DNA of 44,938 bases from Roseobacter sp. GAI101 (GCF_000156335.1 NZ_DS999213.1:568382-613319), one strand, 5' to 3'; shown: positions 18,084-27,290, numbered from the stretch's first letter. A program made the numbers and translations. The notes: generated from the sequence alone by a model not told the origin.

Positions 18084-19084
18084 TTTGTTGCATCCAGACC
18101 CGATGTATCGATTTCGACGCTGACGGTCGCACCGGCCCGCAGTTGCAGCGCCGGATCGTCCGGGCGACTGTCTAGGCGAATACGGACGGGAAACCGCTGT
18201 GTGACCTTGACCCAGTTGCCACTCGCGTTTTGGGGCGGCAGCAACGAGAAGATGGTACCAGAGCCCGCGCCAAGGCTGTCGACTGTCCCGCCCAACGTCA
18301 GACCGGGATACATATCAATGCTGACCGTGACAGGTTGATCGGGGCGCAGGCGGGCAAGGTCGGTTTCCTTGAAATTTGCGGAAATCCACCAATCGCCATC
18401 CTCGACGAGTGAAAACTGCGGTACACCGGCGGCCACAATTGCTCCGGGACGCAAATCGAAATTCGCGATCCAGCCGGATGCGGGGGCCGTCACCTGCGCC
18501 CGCGCCAGATTGATCTGTGCGGCAGTCAATTGTGACTGCGCCGCGCGGACACTCGCATTTTCCTTGCCGGGGGCGCCCGCCCGCTTTTGTCCGGATTTCA
18601 ATGCAGCTTGGGCGGTATCAAGCGCCGCTTGCGCCTGATCGCGCGCCGTTGTCGCCTGATCGAGCGCTGCCTGTGACACGTCGCCCATTTTGAAGAGCGC
18701 ATCTGTACGGTCGTAGGTGTCTTGCGTATCGGTCAGGGCCGCGCGTGCGCTGTCGACTTGGCCGGTCAGTGAGGTCAGGCCCGTGATCTCGGCCCCAGCT
18801 TGCTGGACCGCCTCGTCATAGCGCGCCTCAGCGGCCTGTACCGCCAGTTCCAGATCGTCTGTCTTGTTTGAAAACAGCAGATCACCCGCCGTGACATACT
18901 GGTTTTCAACGACGGCAATCTGGTCAACCGTGCCGCCAACCTGAGGCGCGATCGTCAGCACGTTGGCCTGAAGATAGGCATCGTCGGTGGAGGGATGGAT
19001 GCTTTCATATTGCCACCGGAGCCACAGGCCGCCGCCGATTGCGGCAACGGTGGCAACAAGAAGGATTGGTTTGAGATATTTCAT
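18080..19084 (-). CDS. HlyD/EmrA-type membrane fusion protein
   Basis: 334 residues: one N-terminal transmembrane helix (~5-23), a biotinyl-lipoyl-like half (QVGGTVDQIAV, ~49-59), a long alpha-helical hairpin (~76-185), the second lipoyl half (PASGWIANFDLRPG, ~200-213) and a beta-barrel domain. It bridges the inner-membrane EmrB-like transporter to the outer membrane. Four-base overlap with emrB shows coupling. Confidence 0.9.
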   Translation of the reverse strand: MKYLKPILLVATVAAIGGGLWLRWQYESIHPSTDDAYLQANVLTIAPQVGGTVDQIAVVENQYVTAGDLLFSNKTDDLELAVQAAEARYDEAVQQAGAEITGLTSLTGQVDSARAALTDTQDTYDRTDALFKMGDVSQAALDQATTARDQAQAALDTAQAALKSGQKRAGAPGKENASVRAAQSQLTAAQINLARAQVTAPASGWIANFDLRPGAIVAAGVPQFSLVEDGDWWISANFKETDLARLRPDQPVTVSIDMYPGLTLGGTVDSLGAGSGTIFSLLPPQNASGNWVKVTQRFPVRIRLDSRPDDPALQLRAGATVSVEIDTSGLDATK

Positions 19085-19148
19085 GATCTTGCCCGGACGA
19101 TTTTGGCGGAGCTACCCGGGGCAGGTCCGCCAACCTGTTGTGACGCGC

Positions 19149-19673
19149 CTAGGCTTTTGTAAGCGCTGCAGCTTCAGTTTTGGCCTTGTGGGCCTCATCG
19201 AAGGCGCGGCGCAGATGGTTCTCCGCATCCGTATCGAGGTTGGTGCGCAGCACGCGGCCCCCGTGTTCCCCCAACCGCTCAATCACCCGGTCGGACGCTT
19301 CCCGGCGCATCATCATGAACAGCGCTGCCTGCCCCGGCTGGAGCACGCTCGCCACGTCTTTCATGAAGTCGTCATTGATGCCGTAGTCGGTCAGTGCACC
19401 GGACAGAGCACCTGCACCAGCACCGACTGCCACACCGAGAAGCGGGTTGAAAAAGAGCACACCAATCAGAAGGCCCCAGAACGCGCCGCCGGTTGCCCCC
19501 GCGGTCCACATATTGACCATCTGGTTCAACTTGATGTTGCCGGTATCGTCTGACACGGCGACAACTGCATCGGCGACATCGACAAGATACTCCTGCGCCA
19601 TGGTCATAAGTTCGGCGCGCGCCTCTTCGGCTCTTTCGGGTGTATCGTACCCGATGACGATAAGTTCTGACAT
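19149..19673 (-). CDS. DUF1269 family protein
   Basis: 174 residues. It begins MSELIVIGYD and has a central glycine-rich hydrophobic stretch (~62-100, FWGLLIGVLFF then GAGAGALSG), a pattern of the DUF1269 family, which is often found among general-stress genes. Ribosome site AAAGGACC precedes the ATG. Function unknown; may be membrane-associated. It lies 64 bp from the EmrA-like gene. Confidence 0.8.
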   Translation of the reverse strand: MSELIVIGYDTPERAEEARAELMTMAQEYLVDVADAVVAVSDDTGNIKLNQMVNMWTAGATGGAFWGLLIGVLFFNPLLGVAVGAGAGALSGALTDYGINDDFMKDVASVLQPGQAALFMMMRREASDRVIERLGEHGGRVLRTNLDTDAENHLRRAFDEAHKAKTEAAALTKA

Positions 19674-19724
19674 GTTCTGGTCCTTTCAAAGTAGAGTAAG
19701 GTCCGGTGCTCGGACCCGGTTTGA

Positions 19725-19970
19725 TCACATGCTGTCGAGAAGGTGGCGCACCGAGCGTTCAAGATTGCTGATGTGGTGCCCGTGGGCTGCTTCGCTGGCC
19801 TCCTCTTCGTCCAGCCTCGCTTGCAGCTGCTCGTAGTGATCCTTCAGCTCTTTCGCGGACAGATGCGCCCGGTCGTGTTGAAAGTGCGCTTTCGCGGCAA
19901 GCTTTTCCTCGACCGTCTTAAGCTTTGCGCCAAGCGCTTCGAGGCGAGTGTGTAAACCTTGAGTTTCCAT
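19725..19970 (-). CDS. Small coiled-coil protein, unrecognised
   Basis: 81 residues, soluble, charged, with leucine-spaced heptads (LHTRLEALGAKLKTVEEKL at the start, LQARLDEEE in the middle), predicting an almost fully helical coiled coil. AAGGAA precedes the ATG at spacing 7. It lies 26 bp from bdhA and 51 bp from the DUF1269 gene on the same strand, so it is likely cotranscribed. No family recognised. Confidence 0.6.
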   Translation of the reverse strand: METQGLHTRLEALGAKLKTVEEKLAAKAHFQHDRAHLSAKELKDHYEQLQARLDEEEASEAAHGHHISNLERSVRHLLDSM

Positions 19971-19996
19971 TTAAGATTTCCTTCTCTCGCGGATGA

Positions 19997-20779
19997 TTAG
20001 TTCATGTACCAGCCGTGGCTGACCACCAGCGACTGACCGGTCAGCGCGTTGGTCGGGAAGGCCGCAAAGACATGCGCCACTTCGGCGACGTCTTCGATGG
20101 TGGTGAATTCCTGATCGACGGTTTCACCCAGCATGACCTTGTTGATCACCTCTTCTTCCGAGATGCCGAGGTCACGCGCCTGTTCGGGGATCTGCTTTTC
20201 GACCAGCGGCGTCTTGACGAAGCCGGGGCAGATCACGTTGGCGCGGATGCCGTGCTTGGCCCCTTCCTTCGAGATGACGCGGGCCAGACCCAGCAGGCCA
20301 TGTTTGGCTGTGACATAAGCCGATTTCAGCGCGCTGGCTTCTTTCGAGTGGACGGAGCCCAAGAAGATGATCGACCCGGAGCCTGCCTTTTGCATATGGG
20401 GCATCACTGCCTTGGACGTCAGGAAGGCCCCGTCCAGATGGATCGAGAGCAGCTTTTTCCATTCGTCGAAAGGAAAGTCCTCCAGCGGATGCACGATCTG
20501 CACACCGGCGTTGGACACCAGAACGTCGATCTGGCCCCAGTTTTCGATGACCTTCGCCACCCCGTCATTGACCTGTTTCTCGTCGGTGACGTTCATCTCG
20601 ACGGCCATGGCTTCGCCCGGCCCTGTCGCGGTCAGGTCATCCGCGGTTTTTTGTGCAGCGTCCAGTTTCAGGTCGGCGATGACAACCTTGGCACCGTCGG
20701 CCACGTAGCGTTTCGCGATGCCGAGGCCGATGCCGCTGGCACCGCCGGTGATGATGCAGACTTTGTCTTTGAGGTTCAT
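19997..20779 (-). CDS. bdhA: 3-hydroxybutyrate dehydrogenase
   Basis: SDR-family enzyme oxidising (R)-3-hydroxybutyrate to acetoacetate with NAD+. 260 residues. It has the cofactor loop TGGASGIGLGIA (10-21), NAG(V) near residue 90, catalytic Ser in LGSVHSKEA, then Tyr and Lys in SAYVTAKHG, and the SLVVSHGWYMN C-terminus typical of bacterial 3HBDH. It is the last gene of the patatin-adc-cytochrome b-bdhA run, which fits release and use of polyhydroxybutyrate-derived units. Confidence 0.9.
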   Translation of the reverse strand: MNLKDKVCIITGGASGIGLGIAKRYVADGAKVVIADLKLDAAQKTADDLTATGPGEAMAVEMNVTDEKQVNDGVAKVIENWGQIDVLVSNAGVQIVHPLEDFPFDEWKKLLSIHLDGAFLTSKAVMPHMQKAGSGSIIFLGSVHSKEASALKSAYVTAKHGLLGLARVISKEGAKHGIRANVICPGFVKTPLVEKQIPEQARDLGISEEEVINKVMLGETVDQEFTTIEDVAEVAHVFAAFPTNALTGQSLVVSHGWYMN

Positions 20780-20780
20780 A

Positions 20781-21401
20781 TCAGGAGTCCTTTTTTGGCG
20801 CGTGGCCCAGTGACCACATGGAGCGCAGGTGAAAATCGGTGAAGAAGTGTTGCAGCATGGCGAGGCTTGCGTGGCCGATCAGGTAGGCCCAGGCAAGGTT
20901 CGCGAGGGTCTCATGAACCTCCATGACGAAGTCCATGAAACCGCCGTCGTCGCCGAAGAAGTAATAGAGCGTGCCGGTTCCGGCCATTGCGGTGATCAGC
21001 AGCATACCCAACCCATGCACCGCACTGGCCATCGGGCTGGCGCCGTCATGCGGCGGCAGGCGCATTTCGCGCAATGCCGCCGCGTGGTGTTTGATGTCCA
21101 ACCACAGGGCCGCGCGCCGCGCGCCTGAGAACCACGGGAACAGCAGGCCCCAGGGCGTGCCCCGGGTGCGGGCTGTCACCACAACCCAGAACAGCAGGAT
21201 GAACGCAAAGGCGGTCAGGCCGCCATATTCATGAACCTCGAACAGGAAATTACCCGGTTTCCCGTTTTCGGGGTGTTCCATGCCAAGACTGCTGAGTAGC
21301 TGGACAACAACCGCCAGCGCCAGTCCCGCGTGGACCAGACGTGTCGCATGGGAGTGGCGTGATGCGGCGGGATCGGTCGAATTTTGGTAGGCCGTGTTCA
21401 T
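20781..21401 (-). CDS. Cytochrome b561-like membrane protein
   Basis: 206 residues with four hydrophobic helices. Histidines placed for b-haem binding are in RLVHAG, FEVHEYG, SAVHGLG, VHETL and IGHASL. The fold matches prokaryotic cytochrome b561 / Ni-hydrogenase b-type subunits that exchange electrons with quinones. It lies 1 bp from bdhA and 6 bp from adc within one operon, an unusual place for such a protein; its electron donor is unknown. Confidence 0.8.
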   Translation of the reverse strand: MNTAYQNSTDPAASRHSHATRLVHAGLALAVVVQLLSSLGMEHPENGKPGNFLFEVHEYGGLTAFAFILLFWVVVTARTRGTPWGLLFPWFSGARRAALWLDIKHHAAALREMRLPPHDGASPMASAVHGLGMLLITAMAGTGTLYYFFGDDGGFMDFVMEVHETLANLAWAYLIGHASLAMLQHFFTDFHLRSMWSLGHAPKKDS

Positions 21402-21407
21402 CTGCCC

Positions 21408-22154
21408 TTATCCTTTCTCTTGCATGTAATCGTGAACGACCTCGCCCAATCCCAGGGTCAGATCGGTCAGCAGGTGAACAGCGGAGACGACTTCACGCAC
21501 GGGAAGGTCGGCGACCGGGGCCAGCGCATGGCTGTGCAACTCAAGGCCGGCGGGGCCTTCCCAGGCACCTTTCAGGGTCACGTCCTTGGTGTAGTAGCGG
21601 ACGAGTTCGCAGATGCGCGGGGTACAATCGACGTGCGGGATGATCTTGAGCATGAAGTTCGGCGCGTCGAAGCCCTTGAGAACCTTGTTGTGATCAAGGG
21701 CGCGGTGCTTGTAGCCCATCGTGCCCGTCGCCACCCGGACCGAGCCGACATCAAGCGTACCGACCAGCGTGTCCTTTTCCACCCGAAGCGCCGGATCGGC
21801 AAGCTTTTTGGGAAAGCCCCAGATTTCACGCCCGCCCGCAATCGGTGCGTCGTCGTTCAGGAACATCGAATGAACGTAGCCGCCCGCGACACCATCCAGC
21901 GTAACCGGGATCACCTGGCCGCTTTCGGTATAGTCGCCAAATCCGGTGGAATCCGGCATGCGGATGAATTCGTATTTCACCAGCGGCTCGGGAATTTCCA
22001 GCGGCTCCGGCACCACGCGGCGCAGCGCTTCCATATCGGTCCGGTAGGTGATGGTGAGAAATTCGCGATTGACGAACTTGTAGGGCCCCTTGGGATAGGA
22101 GGGGCTGGTCAGTGGCATGGCGAAGGCGTTCGCGACAACGTCGGTCTGTTTCAT
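21408..22154 (-). CDS. adc: Acetoacetate decarboxylase
   Basis: Converts acetoacetate to acetone and CO2 through a Schiff base on lysine. 248 residues, as in Clostridium ADC. The motif [11 protein letters not shown] places the adjacent lysines at 116-117, matching the Lys115/116 pair of the studied enzyme. The ATG at 22154 (MKQTDVV) follows AAAAGGAA; longer readings extend into the patatin gene. Together with bdhA it covers 3-hydroxybutyrate to acetone, though ADC-family members can act on other substrates. Confidence 0.88.
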   Translation of the reverse strand: MKQTDVVANAFAMPLTSPSYPKGPYKFVNREFLTITYRTDMEALRRVVPEPLEIPEPLVKYEFIRMPDSTGFGDYTESGQVIPVTLDGVAGGYVHSMFLNDDAPIAGGREIWGFPKKLADPALRVEKDTLVGTLDVGSVRVATGTMGYKHRALDHNKVLKGFDAPNFMLKIIPHVDCTPRICELVRYYTKDVTLKGAWEGPAGLELHSHALAPVADLPVREVVSAVHLLTDLTLGLGEVVHDYMQEKG

Positions 22155-22168
22155 GGTAAGGTTCCTTT

Positions 22169-23272
22169 TTATTCGTCTGTTCCAATATCGAAGACCTGCA
22201 AGCCGTCGGTTCCGACGGTGCGCGAGGTCCACGTTTCATGTGTGAGTGTGCGGGCGACATCCTTGCGGCCTGCCGCCCAGTGATCGGACATCGACTGGCG
22301 CGAGAACTCATAATCCTTGCCGCTGCCTTCAAAGCCCTGCTTGTGGTGGATCAGGTGCACCAGCGTGACAGGGCAAGCGGGTCCGGCCTTACGCAGAAGC
22401 GTCAGATCAGGATCGTTTTGCAGAGCGGGGGGCAGCTTGTCCGCCAATCGTGCAGCCGCAGCGCTGAGCGCGTGCAACTGGCGATAGCGATCCGTGGTCA
22501 GGCGCGTTCGGCTGGAATAGCGAATGTCCTTTTCGCGCTGCTGAACGTCGATGAGATTGGCGGGAACCGGGCTGCGCGCATCGAAGAGATCAATCTGAAA
22601 GATACACAGTGGCTGGTCGCCCTCTGCCTCTTCCATGACAAATTGCAGAGGCGTGTTCGACACAAGGCCGCCGTCCCAGTAGAAGCGCCCGTCGATTTCA
22701 ACGGGTGGAAAGCCCGGCGGCAGGGCACCGCTTGCCATGATGTGGCGTGCGTCAATGCGGGTATTGCGGCTGTCAAAGTAGATGAAATTGCCGGTTTCGA
22801 CATCGGTTGCACCCACGCAAAGGCGCATATCGCCACTATTGATGCGGTCGAAATCGACCATTTCCACCAGCGTGGCTTTCAACGGGGCCGTGTCGTAGAT
22901 GCTGAGAGCCGGGGCCGAAGCGAACGGCCATAAGGCGGAGGGCAACCGCGCCGTGAAAAAGCCCGGCGCCCCCATCATTGTAACTTCGGCTGCGGCCAAT
23001 TCGGAATAGGCGCGACGCGCAGCAGGCGGCCAAAACGGTGTTGGCATTGCCAGATTTGCGGTGATCCGCTTCCAAAAAGTCTGAAGCGCGCTCGTCCGGT
23101 CCGCCTTGGGATTCCCACAAATCAGGGCTGAATTGATCGCCCCGATTGAAATGCCCGCGATCCAGTCGAAATCATACCCCGCCTCGTCAAGAGCCGAGAA
23201 AACGCCGGCCTGGTAGGCACCCAAAGCACCTCCGCCCTGCAAGACAAGTGCGTTGTTTTCTGGGTTAGGCAT
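22169..23272 (-). CDS. Patatin-like phospholipase family protein
   Basis: Serine hydrolase with Ser-Asp dyad. 367 residues: oxyanion loop [10 protein letters not shown] (12-21), nucleophile elbow GISIG with Ser42, and Asp in WDGGLVSN near residue 193. The C-terminal ~130 residues resemble the DUF3734 extension. Patatins next to bdhA are known (bdhA-patD of Legionella), consistent with a role in storage-polymer or lipid turnover, but the substrate here is not established. ATG at 23272 has AAGGAAC upstream. First gene of the ketone-body operon. Confidence 0.87.
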   Translation of the reverse strand: MPNPENNALVLQGGGALGAYQAGVFSALDEAGYDFDWIAGISIGAINSALICGNPKADRTSALQTFWKRITANLAMPTPFWPPAARRAYSELAAAEVTMMGAPGFFTARLPSALWPFASAPALSIYDTAPLKATLVEMVDFDRINSGDMRLCVGATDVETGNFIYFDSRNTRIDARHIMASGALPPGFPPVEIDGRFYWDGGLVSNTPLQFVMEEAEGDQPLCIFQIDLFDARSPVPANLIDVQQREKDIRYSSRTRLTTDRYRQLHALSAAAARLADKLPPALQNDPDLTLLRKAGPACPVTLVHLIHHKQGFEGSGKDYEFSRQSMSDHWAAGRKDVARTLTHETWTSRTVGTDGLQVFDIGTDE

Positions 23273-23391
23273 TTGGAATGTTCCTTGAAGGCAGCTCGTT
23301 TGGTGTTGAGCCACATCTAGGACCGCTTTCCTGCACACGCTTTTCGGAAAGTTTACAAGAACGACAAAATCACCAAGCCAATGAAAAGAAT

Positions 23392-23419
23392 AAAAAAAAC
23401 CGCCTCCTTTCGGTGGCGG
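23392..23419 (-). terminator. Rho-independent terminator (minus strand)
   Basis: Read on the minus strand, a 5-bp CCGCC/GGCGG stem (23400-23404 with 23415-23419), extended by two more pairs past one mismatch, is followed by eight T residues (complement of the A run at 23392-23399). It lies 33 bp after the stop of the small secreted protein gene and separates it from the patatin operon. Confidence 0.82.
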
Positions 23420-23451
23420 GCCTGATTGCTTTCGTAAGGTTGGGCGGGGAC

Positions 23452-23859
23452 CTAGTCGCCACACATCCAGTCGTGGCACTGATACGATTTGGGCGCTGCA
23501 CCACCAAAGACGGCGCCATAGACTTCGCGCTCAAAGTTGCGGATGTTCGACTGGCTGCGATGGCTGGCTGGCGCGTCGTCATTCAGATAGGTGCAAAACG
23601 CGGTGATCATGATATCAGCAACGTCCGTCTCGCTGGCTTCGGGAAAGTCAGTGCGGACCTGTTGCGCAACAGGACGCAGCGAACGTCCGTCAAGTTCGGC
23701 GGTGCCCACGGTCTGCGCGAGTTTGGGCAGGTCAAACGTTGAAGCACCGGCCGCAGCAAAGACAGGCGCCGGGTCTTTGCACTCGAAAGCCTCTGCTGCA
23801 GCCATTGCAGGCAGAGCAAGGCAGAGTGTCGAGGCGAGGGCGGCGAGTGTGAGTTTCAT
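23452..23859 (-). CDS. Small secreted protein, unrecognised
   Basis: 135 residues with a typical Sec signal peptide (MKLTLAALASTLCLALPAMAAA, cut here to its class: basic start, hydrophobic core, AMA-A cleavage near residue 22). The mature part has four cysteines (CKD near 27, one in TAFCTYL, then QCHDWMC at the C-terminus), suggesting disulfides in the periplasm. No family recognised. It has its own terminator downstream and appears monocistronic. Confidence 0.7.
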   Translation of the reverse strand: MKLTLAALASTLCLALPAMAAAEAFECKDPAPVFAAAGASTFDLPKLAQTVGTAELDGRSLRPVAQQVRTDFPEASETDVADIMITAFCTYLNDDAPASHRSQSNIRNFEREVYGAVFGGAAPKSYQCHDWMCGD

Positions 23860-24092
23860 CAGAGTGTCCTGTCAATCAGTGCGGCCGTGAGCTGTTTCAT
23901 CACAGTCAGGCGGGTGCGTTCCATTTCTCACAACGGTTTTTGCCGGATCATTTTGCAACGGGTCTTTCCGAGACTTTACAGATTTGACAGATTCGGCATT
24001 CTGCCCGCATGCGGGGTCTTCGCTGGTTTCAAACCGCCGGTGTTCGCGCATTCTGATTGCGCAAGGCGCCCCGATCACTGGATGAGAATCAA

Positions 24093-25040
24093 ATGAACTG
24101 GACAAACGTGGAAAACTGGACGGCGCATTTGCATCCAGATAGATGGTCCGGCGCACTGATCATCCTCGCCCTGTTCATCTTTCTCGGTTTGGTGTTGTCG
24201 CGCCTGATCAAGCACATGATCCGGATGGTGGTCGAGCGCGATCATGACAACCGGCTGGACCGCATGGCGATTGCCTTTCTGTCAAAGGTCGCAAGCGCTT
24301 TTGTCTGGATTATGATCCTGATGTTCTACGCCCATATGATTCCAGCGCTCGACCGCCTTGCCACGGCGCTTCTGGCAAGTGTGTCGGTGGCTTCTGTGGT
24401 ATTTGGACTGGCCGCGCAGTCGACCCTGTCGAACTTCGTGGCAGGCTTCAGCCTGATCTTTTACCGTCCGTTCCAACTGGGGGACAAATTGCAGATCAAT
24501 GCCCCAGCTGGTGTGGAAACCGGGATCGTCGAGGATGTATCGCTCGGCTACACCATCCTGAAAACCTACGATAACCGCCGTGTCATCATCTCGAATTCCG
24601 CTATTTCCAGCACAACCATGGTCAATCTTTCCGCGCGCGAACTGCGGACAATGGCAATCATCCCGATTTCCATTGGCTATGACGCAGACATCGACAAGGC
24701 CCGGTCACTTATCCTTGAGGTGGCATCGGGAATTTCGCAAATCGAAGACATAGCAGGTTGCCCTATTACCACGCTGAATTCCTCAAGCGTTGATTTCAGT
24801 CTGCGTGTCTGGTGCGCAGACTCCGGCATCGCCGCTGGCGCAAAGAACGAAGTGCTGGAGGCGGTCAAGAAACGTTTCGACGCGGCCGGCATCGAAATCC
24901 CCTACAGCTACCAGAACGTCGTGATCAAAGAATTGCCTGAGCATGCGCAGGCCACGCCCCCCGTGACCAGCACGACCACGGCTACATGTGACCTTCCCCC
25001 GCGATCAGGGCCGGTTAATGAAGGTGGTATAGGATTCTGA
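24093..25040 (+). CDS. MscS-family mechanosensitive channel
   Basis: 315 residues: transmembrane helices near 18-37, 62-80 and the pore helix ~88-115, with the ASVVFGLAAQSTLSNFVAG segment typical of MscS TM3. A beta domain (FQLGDKLQI, GIVEDVSLGYTIL, VIISNSAISS) and an alpha/beta C-terminal domain follow. It should open under membrane tension and release solutes. The tail after ~residue 290 is proline/threonine rich and not conserved. Confidence 0.88.
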   Translation: MNWTNVENWTAHLHPDRWSGALIILALFIFLGLVLSRLIKHMIRMVVERDHDNRLDRMAIAFLSKVASAFVWIMILMFYAHMIPALDRLATALLASVSVASVVFGLAAQSTLSNFVAGFSLIFYRPFQLGDKLQINAPAGVETGIVEDVSLGYTILKTYDNRRVIISNSAISSTTMVNLSARELRTMAIIPISIGYDADIDKARSLILEVASGISQIEDIAGCPITTLNSSSVDFSLRVWCADSGIAAGAKNEVLEAVKKRFDAAGIEIPYSYQNVVIKELPEHAQATPPVTSTTTATCDLPPRSGPVNEGGIGF

Positions 25041-25515
25041 CCGGCCCAACTGCCGCCGAGCGCCTGTCTTTGGGTGTGACAGGGTGGCGGAAAACACGAC
25101 CTGAGCATATACCGTGCGATGGGGTTTTCCCGAATGGTGCCAGATCCCAGGAGATGTCGCATGCTCTATGCCACAACCATGCAGGCGGCTAGATTGTCCG
25201 TTGCCCCGACGGAGGAGTGGCCAGACCGTCCGTACGAATCAAAGTCGTAGCCACTGTAGCTGTGCAACTTGTGTGCAATCCAAGGTGAAAGTCCGCAAAG
25301 CGCGCGAAAGCAGCCTCCTGCGGAAACGAAGCGAACTCACCCTTTGTCCCGCGTTGCGGACTCCCTTCCAAAGCACAGTGAACATCCGCTTCCCGCCAGA
25401 CTGACAAGAGTTCCGTGTCTTCGCAGGATTGGGTGCGGTCTTTCGGTGGAACGAAGCAAATGTGAGTGCTACTCTGCAAAGAATTCGGCAAGCTCTACGG
25501 CACATTCGACCTCAC
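25041..25515. other. Intergenic stretch before the integrase gene
   Basis: 475 bp with no gene I can support. A minus-strand open frame (25189-25491, about 100 codons) has no ribosome site and no recognisable domain; its composition looks like non-coding spacer. No tRNA, hairpin terminator or copy of the 27013-27034 attachment sequence was seen here, so the left end of the integrated element is not at this point. Confidence 0.4.
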
Positions 25516-26850
25516 TCACCTCAAATGGTCGGGCACCGGCAGCATGATCCTCTGGCTCAGCTCGAACTTTCGCGCCAGGACCATCGCGTCGCCATACACC
25601 TCCCGTTTGCGCGCAGCACCGACGCTGTGGCCCATCATCTCGCCCCGGTCGTCCGTTTCGATCCCGATGGCCTTCAGCCGCTGTTCCCAAGCATGGCGTA
25701 GCCCGCCGATCGTGTGCTTTGGCGACGGCAGCAGGCCGTTCTGGCGCAGGTATTTGTTCACCGCCGCCGAATAGCTGCTCTTGCCGCGATAGCGGGGAAA
25801 TCCATCGGGATTCCGGCGCGCCGCCGCCAGCGCCAGACCGACCAGCGGCATTTCCCGGGTCGAGATCACATTCTTGATTTCCCGCCGATGCTCGCCTTCG
25901 GTGTTGCTGATGAGAATATGCGGAATCTCAGCGTCGAGAACGATCGCGCCCGGTGGAAGATCCACGATCTCGGATTGCCGCCCGCCCGTTTCGATTGACA
26001 TCAACAGGATGTCGCGCGCCTCGTCGTTCAGCCGCGCCAGCGCACCCGGCTGCAACCAGTGCTCGACGATCCAAGAATGCGGCATTTCCAGCTTGCGCCC
26101 CTTCACCGCATGCCGGTCGCGGATCGTGATGCCGGCATAGGGGCGCGGCGCGTCGATCATCAGGATGTCCTCGAAGTAGGCGCTCAGCATCCCCGCCATA
26201 TTCGAGAAATCCTTGTTGGCGGTGTCGGCGGACTGCCCCGACTGCGCCATTTTCTTGCGCCACCAGCTTCGATGCCGGAGCGCCGTGCCGTTGTCGATTT
26301 TCGCAACCTCGATGTCCTCACCTATGGCCGCTTGCAGGTTCTTGGTGGCCCGCAGGCGTGGATTCCGCCAGAGCCGTATCTGTTCGGGCGATTTGAAACG
26401 GTTGTCGTGCGTCCGTATCCGCTCGACCTCGTCCACGAGTTGCGAGAGCCGCAGGGAGGGTGCCTCGGCACCGCCCAACAGCGCCACGGCCGCCTCCGGA
26501 GGGTCGTTCGGACGCAAGGCTTCGATTCCTTCGAGAATGCGCGCCAGCGACCCTTGGGCGATCTCATCGACGGGGCGATACGTCATTCCCCGCGAGGTGG
26601 CAAACGCGATGGCCGCGGCGAAGGCACCGTTTCCGGCAGTATCCGGGTGTGGGTGTCCGCCAATCGCCAGCAAGCTATCCAGTTCGGCCAGGACCGCCGC
26701 CTCTGCCGTCGGCAGACGGACACGCGCCTCGCGTTCGCTTCCCGTCCTCAGGCTGCGATGGATCTCCGTCGGCAGGCTCAGGCTTCTGTATCGCTTCGGC
26801 ACGCGCATCCGAAGATGCCAAGTCTCGCCCCGTTTCTTGATGCCAGCCAT
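25516..26850 (-). CDS. Tyrosine recombinase / phage-type integrase
   Basis: 444 residues, apparently intact. The N-terminus (MAGIKKRGETWHLRMRVP) resembles the DUF6538-type arm domain. The catalytic domain shows Arg in TGGRQSEI, HTIGGLRH in place of HxLRH, GH in MMGHSVG, and the nucleophile Tyr in REVYGD. It would integrate or excise an element by site-specific recombination. It reads away from the tRNA-Ser remnant 160 bp upstream of its start, with direct repeats between, the layout expected of an int gene beside its own attachment site. Confidence 0.9.
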   Translation of the reverse strand: MAGIKKRGETWHLRMRVPKRYRSLSLPTEIHRSLRTGSEREARVRLPTAEAAVLAELDSLLAIGGHPHPDTAGNGAFAAAIAFATSRGMTYRPVDEIAQGSLARILEGIEALRPNDPPEAAVALLGGAEAPSLRLSQLVDEVERIRTHDNRFKSPEQIRLWRNPRLRATKNLQAAIGEDIEVAKIDNGTALRHRSWWRKKMAQSGQSADTANKDFSNMAGMLSAYFEDILMIDAPRPYAGITIRDRHAVKGRKLEMPHSWIVEHWLQPGALARLNDEARDILLMSIETGGRQSEIVDLPPGAIVLDAEIPHILISNTEGEHRREIKNVISTREMPLVGLALAAARRNPDGFPRYRGKSSYSAAVNKYLRQNGLLPSPKHTIGGLRHAWEQRLKAIGIETDDRGEMMGHSVGAARKREVYGDAMVLARKFELSQRIMLPVPDHLR

Positions 26851-26914
26851 CGTCGTTCCCTTCTATTTCCAACTATGAAGCGCACCACGCGGCCCCCGCA
26901 AGGTCGCGCTGGAC

Positions 26915-26935
26915 TGCTCCACAGTTTGCTCCACA
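26915..26935. repeat. Two direct repeats, possible integrase arm sites
   Basis: TGCTCCACA occurs at 26915-26923 and again at 26927-26935, 12 bp apart, between the integrase start and the attachment site. Position suggests arm-type integrase binding sites; inference only. Confidence 0.5.
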
Positions 26936-27012
26936 TTTTCCGGGAAGGATTAAGATCAGGTTCGATCTAAGCCATTGTATAAGAATAACTATAATCTATT
27001 CAATGATCATGC

Positions 27013-27034
27013 TCGAATCCCTGTCTGTCCGCCA
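27013..27034 (+). pseudogene. 3' end of tRNA-Ser, attachment-site remnant
   Basis: The 22 bases fit the end of a tRNA: six bases of the T loop, T-stem strand CCCTG, acceptor strand TCTGTCC, discriminator G and encoded CCA. Acceptor strand and discriminator G point to tRNA-Ser (5' strand would be GGACAGA). The bases to the left do not continue the tRNA, so this is the short copy left by integration into a tRNA-Ser gene; the intact gene should lie at the other end of the element. A terminator follows, as expected behind a tRNA gene. Confidence 0.75.
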
Positions 27035-27061
27035 CCATACCTCTTTGTTGGATTTGAATGG

Positions 27062-27089
27062 GCCGCTTTAAGCGGCTTTTTCTTTTTTT
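27062..27089 (+). terminator. Rho-independent terminator behind tRNA-Ser remnant
   Basis: A 6-bp stem GCCGCT/AGCGGC (27062-27067 with 27071-27076) and three-base loop are followed by a T-rich run (27077-27089). Probably the original terminator of the tRNA-Ser transcript. Confidence 0.85.
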
Positions 27090-27161
27090 TCTCATTTTAG
27101 TCGATATCTATTCCTTGAGTGGTGCGAAGTGTCTCACTTTTGACTGGCTCTATCCGGCAAG

Positions 27162-27290
27162 CTGACAAAGAAACTGGTCGAGAACCTCAACGGTGGGCGG
27201 CATGGCGGCGGCAATGGGCTCTATCCGGTGGTCGCCCCCACAGGTGCGCGACGCTGGATCGTGCGATTGGGAGTCTCAGGATGGATCGGC
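27162..27290 (+). pseudogene. Truncated tyrosine integrase N-terminus (DUF4102 arm domain)
   Basis: In one frame the DNA encodes LTKKLVENLNGG...NGLY...APTGARRW, the arm-type DNA-binding domain at the start of P4-like integrases. The reading loses similarity at about 27290 and nothing of the catalytic domain follows, so the gene is truncated. It is on the same strand as, and just behind, the tRNA-Ser remnant, where P4-type integrase genes normally sit. It is of a different type from the intact integrase at 25516-26850. Confidence 0.75.

Noticed and set aside
25189..25491. Minus-strand open frame of about 100 codons between MscS and integrase genes
   Set aside because: No ribosome site, no recognisable domain and spacer-like composition; open frames of this size are frequent by chance at this GC content.
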